The notes beneath the pieces are model-generated. The model had not been told where the DNA came from and searched no databases. It worked only from the letters and a program-made list of their open reading frames with translations. 64,000 nt of DNA from Bacillota bacterium (GTDB lineage: Bacteria > Bacillota > Clostridia > Christensenellales > UBA1242): the NCBI GenBank assembly GCA_009784375.1, contig WRBV01000003.1:62001-126000 (forward strand), in the 5' to 3' direction. Shown here in pieces: positions 56,492 to 64,000 of this stretch. The first letter of the stretch is position 1. Each line of letters begins with the position of its first letter. Made by a program: the position numbers and the translations under genes.

Positions 56492-58390
56492 ATGCGATAT
56501 ACAACCACAACCATAATGAAGCGAACACGGATTTTTATAGTTTGTGCTTTTTGTATTCTTGTTGCTTTGTCTGGGCGACTTTTGTATATTCAAGTCGTTC
56601 AAGGCAGTCGATTGCAATTTTTGGCTGCCGAACAATGGTATCGTGATCTTCCACTTGGGGCACGACGTGGTAACATACTTGACCGTAATGGGAATATCAT
56701 GGCGCAAAGCATCCCGACCTACAGCATCTATGTTAGACCAGTCGCGGTAACAAACCCAGAAAGGGTGGCAGATGTTTTATCAAATATATTAAACATTTCT
56801 CATGAAATGGTATACAGAAGAGCAACAAGCAAAGGTGCAAGTGAATGGTTGCTAAAGATGCAGGTTGAAAAAGAACTTGCAATGCGGATTGTATCACATA
56901 ACCTTGATGGTGTCTTTCTGAGTCAAACATTTAAACGAACTTATCCACTTGGTCACGTTGGCGGTCAAGTCCTTGGTATGGTTAGTATCGATAACATTGG
57001 TCAAGAGGGCATCGAATCGTTTTATAATCGAACGTTGGCAGGTCGCGATGGCAGAATAGCAACACCATCTGATCTTCGTGGTATTCCAAGACGAGATGGA
57101 GTAGATTTCTTTACACCATCTATACCAGGCATGGATATTGTTTTGAATGTTGATGCAACAAAGCAAAATATTTTACAAAGTGCATTGGCGCGTGCTTTGT
57201 ATGAGCACAATGCATTATCGGCGGGTGGAATTATATATTGCATTCAAACTGGCGGAATTCTTGCAAGCGCTTCGGCTCCATTCTTTGATATGAATAATCA
57301 GCCGCGAGATAATGTACTTGAATTGCTTGATGGAATACGAAACATGCCTATCCTTAACGTCTTTGAGCCTGGGTCAACATTCAAGGTATTAACACTTGCC
57401 ATTGCAATCGAAGAAGGGCTTATAGAAGACGGTGAAACGTTTAATTGTCCAGGCTTTCGAATGATTGGTGGCGAACGTGTACGTTGTTGGCGAACAAAAG
57501 GGCATGGTACACAGACTCTGGAAGAAACAGTAAAGAACAGTTGTAACGCATCTATTATGGATCTTGCACAACGCATTGGTGTTGAACGCTATTATGAATA
57601 TTTGCGTCGATTTGGTATTGGAACAAAGACTGGTGTTGATTTTTATGGGGAAAGTGCTGGGCTTGTGTTGCCGCAACGCTATGTAAGACCTGTGGACCTT
57701 GCGCGTATCGGATTTGGTCAAGCAATAGCCGTGAGTCCTATTCAATTCATAAGCACATTCAGCGCACTTGTAGGAGACGGAGTATTACGTACGCCACGAT
57801 TTGCGAATTCAATTCCAACAATGGGTACAAATGTATCTTCTCCTATTCGAGGACAGCAAGTTATAAGTCCACAAACAAGTGCACGAGTAAGAGAACTCTT
57901 ATATGGAGTAGTAAGTGCTGGGAGTGGTAAACATAGCGCACAACCTGGCTTTCATATTGGCGGAAAGACTGGTACTGCACAAAAATATATTGATGGTGTT
58001 ATCGCTCAGGGCAGATACGTAAGTAGTTTTGTTTCTTTCATGACATATGGGGGAATACCAAGATACGCAGTTTTCTTTTACGTGGACGAGCCATCAAGAA
58101 TGGGATATTATGGCTCGATAGTTGCGGCACCGTATGTTGGTGAAATATGGCAAGGCATTATTGAGTATCTTGGTTTGCAGCCTGATTCAAGTCTGTTACC
58201 AACAAATACACCTGCACCTGTTGCTGTGCCAAGTGTTTCTGGGATGCAAACGTTCGAGGCGGTTGCATTACTTCGTAAAAATGGTTTCTTTGTCCAAGTC
58301 TCTGGTGATGGATTCACATCAACAGGAACATTTCCAGAAGCAGGCACAGTACTCAAGAGGGGAGCACCAGTAGTGGTAAGAACACAGTAA
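56492..58390 (+). CDS. Class B penicillin-binding protein (FtsI/SpoVD-like) with C-terminal PASTA domain
   Basis: EPGSTFKVLTLAIA (SxxK), KNSCNASIM (SxN), GGKTGTAQKY (KTG); C-term VPSVSGMQTFEAVALLRKNGFFVQVSGDGF. Confidence 0.92.
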   Translation: MRYTTTTIMKRTRIFIVCAFCILVALSGRLLYIQVVQGSRLQFLAAEQWYRDLPLGARRGNILDRNGNIMAQSIPTYSIYVRPVAVTNPERVADVLSNILNISHEMVYRRATSKGASEWLLKMQVEKELAMRIVSHNLDGVFLSQTFKRTYPLGHVGGQVLGMVSIDNIGQEGIESFYNRTLAGRDGRIATPSDLRGIPRRDGVDFFTPSIPGMDIVLNVDATKQNILQSALARALYEHNALSAGGIIYCIQTGGILASASAPFFDMNNQPRDNVLELLDGIRNMPILNVFEPGSTFKVLTLAIAIEEGLIEDGETFNCPGFRMIGGERVRCWRTKGHGTQTLEETVKNSCNASIMDLAQRIGVERYYEYLRRFGIGTKTGVDFYGESAGLVLPQRYVRPVDLARIGFGQAIAVSPIQFISTFSALVGDGVLRTPRFANSIPTMGTNVSSPIRGQQVISPQTSARVRELLYGVVSAGSGKHSAQPGFHIGGKTGTAQKYIDGVIAQGRYVSSFVSFMTYGGIPRYAVFFYVDEPSRMGYYGSIVAAPYVGEIWQGIIEYLGLQPDSSLLPTNTPAPVAVPSVSGMQTFEAVALLRKNGFFVQVSGDGFTSTGTFPEAGTVLKRGAPVVVRTQ

Positions 58391-58438
58391 ATAAATGCAT
58401 ATCTTGACAAAAGTGTTAAATACATGTTATCATTCACT

Positions 58439-58738
58439 ATGACAACACAACAAATTGAAGACACAACACAAGCACAAATTGATGCAACAAATGAATTTTT
58501 GGAAGAAGGCGGTTACAGTTTTTATACTGCATCCGATAACGAGAAATATCTAATGCAGGTAAATGATTACGAAAGCGATGGGCAGAAACTTCGCAAAGTC
58601 TGTGCATATGGAAGTAAAGGAAAAGGAAACCCCGTTGCTCGTTTTGGTGGATTGGAACGCGATAACAAGGACTGGGCAAAATTTATGGCAACCAGATCAA
58701 TCGAACAATACAAGCGCGATGGCATAGAACCAATGTAA
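58439..58738 (+). CDS. Hypothetical small protein
   Basis: MTTQQIEDTTQAQIDATNEFLEEGGYSFYTASDNEKYLMQVNDYESDGQKLRKVCAYGSKGKGN...; TTGACA-18-TATCAT-5 nt-ATG. Confidence 0.65.
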   Translation: MTTQQIEDTTQAQIDATNEFLEEGGYSFYTASDNEKYLMQVNDYESDGQKLRKVCAYGSKGKGNPVARFGGLERDNKDWAKFMATRSIEQYKRDGIEPM

Positions 58739-58770
58739 ATAAAAAGACGTGGATACCCACGTCTTTTTAT

Positions 58771-60315
58771 TTAGCTAACTTTTTCTTCAACTGGTTTTTC
58801 TGGTACAAAATTTGGGTCTGCTCGGAATGTGTTTTTTTCTTGTTGATTTTCTTTACTTAAATTAAAGAACATAGGACGCTCGGTTTTACTACCGTCTTTC
58901 GACTGAAAGAATGGTGAACGGACAGGTTGTCTTTCTTCGGCACATCCAACTTCTTCAACTTTTTCGATTTGTGGTTTAAGATATACTGGTTTATTAACTT
59001 CTTTTTGTTCTTGCATAAATCGCATTGGTTTTACTTGTTTTGGTTCTTCAGTTTTAACATCAAGTGTTTTCTTTGGAACATCATCAAGGTTTGGTGTTGT
59101 TGTCGGAGTAAAGCGTGCTGGTCGTGTTTCTTTTTTAAACTCTGGCTTTGCACTTACCATCGATGTTGGTTCTTGTTCATTGAATTGAGATGGTGTAGAT
59201 AGAGAATGTTGGGTGCTTGGTTCCATATTTATCTGAAGTTCTTGACCTTGTTCTATATAATTTCTTTGGAAAGGGTTGGTATAACGGGCTGGTCGTAATT
59301 TTTCATTTGGATTTTTTGTTTCTTTAACTTCGGGCATGTATGGTTCAGGTTTTGTAAACTTTTGTACTTCCTGGCATGGGAAGCAACTTTGGTAGCCGTA
59401 ATCAGCAGGGAAGTCAACATAATCAAAACTTGGATTTATATTATGTTCTATGTTTGACTGTGGGTTCATTTTTGTGATGCTGTTATTCATTCGTTCAAGT
59501 CCACTCTTCGTTTGTTCAAGTTTATCAATACGACAGTCAAGTTTACTCATAACGTACTGGTATCTTGTTGTAAGTTTTTCTGGATGCACGTTATCACTTT
59601 TCTTTGGAAGCATACGAATGCGTTTTCCAACAGAATTTCTGTCCCGATAGAGTTTTGTCATTGCCTTGTTTGTATCGTCATGAGCCTTGTTAAATTCGCT
59701 CCAATCAGCCTTTGTTTTCTTGCCATAAAGTCCACTTGCATTCTGGCGGAGCATATTTGACTCTTCGCGAATTTGTGAAATTAATTGATTTTGTTTTGTA
59801 TTTGCGGCAGAAATGTCGGCACAGAGCATGTAAAGATCGTCAAGTCGATTCATATATGCCTGTTTCTTTTGATTGTTTTGGTTAAGCTTTGTATGTTCAA
59901 AATGTCGAGCTTGATAGCGTTGGTTAATCTCATTTGTGTTTGCGTTGACAGTTGCAGGAGTTTTTTTGTTTATCTTTTTCGAAGTTGGGCGAAACATTTT
60001 TATACCTCTAGACTTTGCGGCATCTTTTTGATAACTGCTAGTATTATCTTTTATTTCATATGATGTTTCGCTTTTGAATCTGAAGTCATCTTTGTAATCA
60101 TGATCAGTTACAAAGAACTCGTTACCAAATGCTGATGGGAATCTGTAGTGTGTGTCTTCGTAAGTGTCGATTTTTTTTATAATTGTATCTGCACGATTAG
60201 CGGTTTTATCGCTCATGCGTGCGGCGGCATCTGCACTATTCGCATTACAACCAGAAAGTAATAAAACGCAACATGTTCCGATTACTATACCGCCAAAAAT
60301 TGCTTTTTTCTTCAT
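58771..60315 (-). CDS. Hypothetical lipoprotein with repeated Arg-Pro motifs
   Basis: MKKKAIFGGIVIGTCCVLLLSGCNANS (lipobox); repeated RPARYT/RPARFT/KPMRF/RPMFF; SD gggagga. Confidence 0.65.
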   Translation of the reverse strand: MKKKAIFGGIVIGTCCVLLLSGCNANSADAAARMSDKTANRADTIIKKIDTYEDTHYRFPSAFGNEFFVTDHDYKDDFRFKSETSYEIKDNTSSYQKDAAKSRGIKMFRPTSKKINKKTPATVNANTNEINQRYQARHFEHTKLNQNNQKKQAYMNRLDDLYMLCADISAANTKQNQLISQIREESNMLRQNASGLYGKKTKADWSEFNKAHDDTNKAMTKLYRDRNSVGKRIRMLPKKSDNVHPEKLTTRYQYVMSKLDCRIDKLEQTKSGLERMNNSITKMNPQSNIEHNINPSFDYVDFPADYGYQSCFPCQEVQKFTKPEPYMPEVKETKNPNEKLRPARYTNPFQRNYIEQGQELQINMEPSTQHSLSTPSQFNEQEPTSMVSAKPEFKKETRPARFTPTTTPNLDDVPKKTLDVKTEEPKQVKPMRFMQEQKEVNKPVYLKPQIEKVEEVGCAEERQPVRSPFFQSKDGSKTERPMFFNLSKENQQEKNTFRADPNFVPEKPVEEKVS

Positions 60316-60396
60316 TTAAAATATCCTCCCAGATTTTTGTATTGTTTAACTTGTGCAAGTCGATTAATAAATATACAAAATGTCAAAAATCATGAT

Positions 60397-60861
60397 ATGA
60401 GTCAAGATGTAGAAACAAGAAATGAACAATATGCTGACTATGTAAAAAAAATGGCATTACCATCAAAATATTTTCCATCTTTGATTTGGGCTTTTTTAAT
60501 TGGTGGATTGATAACAATACTTGGTCAATCATTCTATTTACTTTACGAGACGGTAACCGATTTATCGCCTGAGATGATTGGTGCGCTTGTTGCTGTGACT
60601 TTAATTGGAATTGCTGCGTTTTTGACGGCAATTGGTGTCTATGACCGTATTGGGGCATTTTCGGGTGGAGGGAGCATAGTTCCGATTACTGGTTTTTCGA
60701 ACGCAGTTTCGGCAAGTGCAATTGAACACAGGAAAGAAGGAATTATATTTGGAACATGTACAAATATGTTCAAAATAGCAGGTCCTGTGATAGTCGTGGG
60801 GGTTGCGCTGAGCTGGCTTGTCGGATTTATATACTTCATAATCGGATTATTCGGAGGTTAA
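60397..60861 (+). CDS. spoVAC: Stage V sporulation protein AC
   Basis: MALPSKYFPSLIWAFLIGGLITILGQSFYLLYETV...GGGSIVPITGFSNAVSASAIEHRKEGIIFGTCTNMFKIAGPVIVVGVALSWLVGFIYFI. Confidence 0.9.
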   Translation: MSQDVETRNEQYADYVKKMALPSKYFPSLIWAFLIGGLITILGQSFYLLYETVTDLSPEMIGALVAVTLIGIAAFLTAIGVYDRIGAFSGGGSIVPITGFSNAVSASAIEHRKEGIIFGTCTNMFKIAGPVIVVGVALSWLVGFIYFIIGLFGG

Positions 60862-60862
60862 A

Positions 60863-61942
60863 ATGGAACGAGGAAAGAAAGAATGTAAGCGCCCAATTGA
60901 TATATCACATAAAAAACAAGCACAGACAAACCCACGACACAATCAAACGGTTGTTTTCAAAAATGGAGTACAAATAATTGGTGGTTACAGTATCGTCGGG
61001 CAAAAAGAAGGTGGTGGTCCGTTGAAGAGTACTTTTTCAAAAATTATGGAAGACGAATATTTCGGCGAGAAAACACACGAGGCTGCTGAACAGAAAATGT
61101 TTGAATATGCAATACGTGGAGCAATTAAAAGCGCAGGACTCGAGCGCGGCGATGTTGATATGATGTTTTCGGGTGATTTATTAAATCAAATTACGTCCTC
61201 GTCTTTTGCGGCACGTTCATTTGATATGATGTTCATCGGTATCTATGGAGCATGTTCAACAATGGCATTAACACTTGGGATTGCAAGTTGTCTTGTCGAG
61301 GCTGGGTTTATAAAGAATGCTGTTGTTAGTGCAGGAAGTCATTTTGCAACGGCAGAACGTCAATACAGAACTCCGCTTGAACTTGGCAACCAAAAGCCAC
61401 CTAATGCCCAATGGACGGTTACTGGGGTAGGTGCATCGGTTTTGACTTCAAGCACATCGCCCTCCGCTTCGATTCATCCGCGTGTAACATCGGTTACCTT
61501 TGGAAAAGTATGTGATTGGGGAGTTAAGGATGTAAATAACATGGGTGCGGCAATGGCACCGTCTGCGGCACATACTTTGATTGCACATTTTCGTGACACC
61601 AATACAAAGCCCGAGGATTACTGTCACATATTCACAGGCGACCTTGGAAAGCTTGGCGAGAATATTTGCCGTGATCTTCTTGCAAATGCAAATTATCCAG
61701 TTGATGCGAACTATACCGATTGCGGTCGACTTATCTATGGGAAAAGTCAAAATCAATATCAAGGTGGTTCGGGTTGTGGATGTTCGGCAGTCTGTTTAAA
61801 TGGTTTTATATTAAACAAACTTCGAAAAGGCGAATATAAAAAAATCCTGTTCGTGGGGACAGGCGCACTCTTATCACCAGTAGCAAGCTTCCAAGGAAAT
61901 ACAGTTCCAGGCATTTCACATTGTGTCTGTATAGAGAGTTAA
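60863..61942 (+). CDS. spoVAD: Stage V sporulation protein AD
   Basis: TVVFKNGVQIIGGYSIVGQKEGGGPL; FSGDLLNQITSSSFAARSFDMMFIGIYGACSTMALTLGIASCLVEAGFIKNAVVSAGSHFATAERQYR; SD ggagg. Confidence 0.92.
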   Translation: MERGKKECKRPIDISHKKQAQTNPRHNQTVVFKNGVQIIGGYSIVGQKEGGGPLKSTFSKIMEDEYFGEKTHEAAEQKMFEYAIRGAIKSAGLERGDVDMMFSGDLLNQITSSSFAARSFDMMFIGIYGACSTMALTLGIASCLVEAGFIKNAVVSAGSHFATAERQYRTPLELGNQKPPNAQWTVTGVGASVLTSSTSPSASIHPRVTSVTFGKVCDWGVKDVNNMGAAMAPSAAHTLIAHFRDTNTKPEDYCHIFTGDLGKLGENICRDLLANANYPVDANYTDCGRLIYGKSQNQYQGGSGCGCSAVCLNGFILNKLRKGEYKKILFVGTGALLSPVASFQGNTVPGISHCVCIES

Positions 61943-61982
61943 ACTTGTTGACTTATTTCTGTGAAATGTGTATATTTTCTGT

Positions 61983-62066
61983 ATGAATATCACCTTTGTT
62001 GCGAAGAATTTGCTTCTGGACTATGAACGGATTGTCGTTTGTAGTGGTGTTCTCATGCTTCTTTGA
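61983..62066 (+). CDS. Candidate 27-aa leaderless small ORF
   Basis: MNITFVAKNLLLDYERIVVCSGVLMLL; TTGACT (61948-61953)-17-TATATT (61971-61976)-6 nt-ATG; followed by a strong terminator. Confidence 0.4.
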   Translation: MNITFVAKNLLLDYERIVVCSGVLMLL

Positions 62067-62092
62067 TTGAATAATATTGAAATAAAACTAAC

Positions 62093-62136
62093 AAAACCGC
62101 AAATCCGTATAACAAAAACGGACTTGCGGTTTTTTT
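62093..62136 (+). terminator. Strong intrinsic terminator
   Basis: AAAACCGCAAaTCCGT-ataacaaaa-ACGGAcTTGCGGTTTTTTT. Confidence 0.8.
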
Positions 62137-62183
62137 GTGACAAAAATGATATTCAAAATATAATTCGAAAGGAGAAATAGAAA

Positions 62184-62417
62184 ATGAAATGGAATCACGA
62201 TAATGGGATTATTGGTTGTGTCGTTGGAGGTATTGTTGGCGGAGTTATTACTGGGACACCACAAGGAGTCGGTCGCGGTATAATTGCTGGTCATATGGTT
62301 GGCTCTGCCGCAGGTTTTGCAGGTATTGATTTTATTAGTGAAGCAAAATTAAGGTACTTGAATATTAAAGGAAATCAAAAATCAATAACTTCAAATGAAA
62401 AAACTGATGATAAGTAA
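62184..62417 (+). CDS. Small glycine-zipper-like protein
   Basis: GIIGCVVGGIVGGVITGTPQGVGRGIIAGHMVGSAAGFAG; SD aaaggag, promoter TTGTGA-18-TATAAT. Confidence 0.6.
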   Translation: MKWNHDNGIIGCVVGGIVGGVITGTPQGVGRGIIAGHMVGSAAGFAGIDFISEAKLRYLNIKGNQKSITSNEKTDDK

Positions 62418-62504
62418 AGACAAAAAGCCATCTACTGCAGAATGGCTTTTTAAGTTTGCTTGTCAATAATTTAGCATTGTGCATGTTTTATGTTATATTA
62501 ACAC

Positions 62505-63128
62505 ATGTTCGAGTTAGACTTTGGGTCTTGGCAATGGGTTATAAGCCAACTTGTCGGTATTATTGCCATTGTTTTGGTCGTATTTGCATTTCAATCAAAA
62601 ACAAAAAAACGAGCATTATTTTTATTCTGTCTTACAAGTGCACTATGGGCAATTTCGTCAGCACTTGTTGAAAATTATGTAGCTACTGCAATTTATGCAA
62701 CATTTATGTTACGTAATGCTGCATTCTTATGGCTTGAAACAAAAGGGAAAAACTCGCCTGGTTGGGTATCAGGCTTAATCTTAGGCATTTGTATTCTCAT
62801 TAGCGTTGTTGCAGTAATTTATACTCGAGTTTGGTGGTTCGATTGGTTATTGCTTGGTGCGAATGTATTAAAGGTCTATGGTGCATGGCGAAGGGGAATT
62901 CATTGGATTCGTGTTGTGAATTTCGTGTTTTTGCCACTTATAATTTTCAATCATTTTTGGTTTTCGAATTACATGGGTGTGATTGGTGAGAGTGTTGCTC
63001 TAATTTCTGTTACTATTTTCTATATGAGATTTTTTGCTAACAGAAAGAAGATTAATAATCAACAAAATAATGAGTCAACAATCAAAATTGAAGAAAGTAT
63101 ATCAACTGACGAAATTGTTAAAAATTAA
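62505..63128 (+). CDS. YgjV-like inner membrane protein
   Basis: ISQLVGIIAIVLVVFAFQSKTKKRALFLFCLTSALWAISSALVENYVATAIYATFMLRNAAFLW. Confidence 0.7.
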   Translation: MFELDFGSWQWVISQLVGIIAIVLVVFAFQSKTKKRALFLFCLTSALWAISSALVENYVATAIYATFMLRNAAFLWLETKGKNSPGWVSGLILGICILISVVAVIYTRVWWFDWLLLGANVLKVYGAWRRGIHWIRVVNFVFLPLIIFNHFWFSNYMGVIGESVALISVTIFYMRFFANRKKINNQQNNESTIKIEESISTDEIVKN

Positions 63129-63133
63129 TCTAG

Positions 63134-63502
63134 ATGGAAATATTTCTTAAGTTTGTTTATGCGTTTTTGGTTGGTGGGGCAATTTGTATGATTGGTCAAA
63201 TTTTAATATTGCGTACAAAATGGACCACAAGTCGTATTCTGGTAATCTTTGTAACACTTGGCGTTATATTGGGTGCGGCACAAGTTTTTGCACCAATTAG
63301 AAAAGTGGTTGGTGCGGGCATTACTGTGCCTATTGTTGGATTCGGGGGCGTACTTGCCGAAGGCACAATAAAAGCCGTTCGTGAAGAAGGCTTTATGGGC
63401 ATATTTATGGGAGGCTTGGCGGCAGCTGCTGCTGGAGTCGCCGCGGCAATTGTCTTTGCATTTATTGCAGCAATGGTATCCCGAAGTCGTTCAAAAAAGT
63501 AA
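63134..63502 (+). CDS. spoVAE: Stage V sporulation protein AE
   Basis: FLKFVYAFLVGGAICMIGQILI...GAGITVPIVGFGGVLAEGTIKAVREEGFMGIFMGGLAAAAAGVAAAI. Confidence 0.9.
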   Translation: MEIFLKFVYAFLVGGAICMIGQILILRTKWTTSRILVIFVTLGVILGAAQVFAPIRKVVGAGITVPIVGFGGVLAEGTIKAVREEGFMGIFMGGLAAAAAGVAAAIVFAFIAAMVSRSRSKK

Positions 63503-63964
63503 TCACATGTCTATCTTTACAAGCTCAAGTCCGACAAGTTCGGCCTTTTTATAACTTTCGTCATTCAAATAATCATTGGTATGAAAAACCCTTTTAATGC
63601 CCGCCGCTTTGATTAATCTCATACATACTTCACATGGAAGTCCATTAACATACATTGTTGAATTTTCAAGTGCAACACCATCTTTTGCCGCCGTACATAT
63701 AAGCCTTTGCTCGGCACAGATACAATGGGCAACTTCGCGGCGTGTGCCACTTGGAATTCCTGATTCGACGCGTATGCAACTTCCTTGCTCTATACATGGT
63801 TTTATATTTCCAACATGACCGTTCCAACCCTCGGCAATAATGTTGCCGTCTTTTACGGCGATTGCACCAAATCTTGATTCGCCTCGAATGCAACCGCTTT
63901 TTGTTGCGATTTCTTTTGCCAGTTTCATAAAGTCATAATCTTTTGGGGTTAAAATGCATTCCAT
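63503..63964 (-). CDS. Cytidine/dCMP deaminase family protein
   Basis: AHCICAEQRLI and GLPCEVCMRLIKAAGIKRV zinc-binding motifs; SD aagggaga. Confidence 0.88.
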   Translation of the reverse strand: MECILTPKDYDFMKLAKEIATKSGCIRGESRFGAIAVKDGNIIAEGWNGHVGNIKPCIEQGSCIRVESGIPSGTRREVAHCICAEQRLICTAAKDGVALENSTMYVNGLPCEVCMRLIKAAGIKRVFHTNDYLNDESYKKAELVGLELVKIDM

Positions 63965-64000
63965 AAACTAATCTCCCTTAAATGTCACGATTGCCGTGTG

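Noticed and set aside
60380-60400. Mini-ORF ATGTCAAAAATCATGATATGA overlapping the spoVAC start (ATGA)
   Set aside because: Its ATG directly abuts the putative -10 TACAAA, so it is probably upstream of the TSS.
61448-61500. Possible fifth R1 repeat inside spoVAD (ccctccgcttcgattcatccgcg)
   Set aside because: Only the short CGAAGCGGAG core is shared; insufficient to claim a repeat insertion.

Overview
64 kb of a low-GC, densely coded, Gram-positive-type (endospore-lineage) bacterial chromosome. No rRNA, CRISPR array, transposase or prophage was recognised; one tRNA-Arg(TCT) is present. Contents, left to right: potABCD (minus strand); infC-rpmI-rplT; a trmH-like gene; lepA; recO-like; hemW; asp23-like; DAK/FakA-like; mraY, murE, murD, ftsW, murA and an ftsQ-like gene; tsaE, tsaB; a membrane-anchored murF-like ligase; pcrA; mazF-like; lgt; thiI; suhB-like; a histone-H1-like gene; rimM-trmD; a large alkaline phosphatase; a YidC/CDP-glycerol glycerophosphotransferase fusion; a LicC-like nucleotidyltransferase; a fused ABC exporter; ylqF, yraN; DUF1846; grpE, dnaK, dnaJ; rsmH, an ftsL-like gene and a PASTA PBP; and a split spoVAC-spoVAD...spoVAE locus. 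The most interesting signals are non-coding or architectural. (1) About 19 genes have a -35/-10 promoter whose -10 lies only 5-8 nt upstream of the start codon with no SD, so leaderless mRNAs look widespread. (2) An exact 19-bp motif covers the -35 of two such promoters at identical spacing. (3) infC probably starts at AUU behind a terminator-containing leader. (4) An rsmH leader has a 26-codon ORF running through a terminator hairpin. (5) The alkaline phosphatase gene has a structured leader with overlapping, pseudoknot-like pairings. (6) Small interspersed hairpin repeat families occur, one with compensatory stem changes and one forming the C-terminus of ylqF. (7) YidC is fused to a TagF-like domain beside a truncated LicC/LicA-like gene. 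(8) Promoters are embedded inside terminators. (9) The spoVA operon is interrupted and contains a 27-codon leaderless ORF. All family names come from reading the translations; no database search was run.
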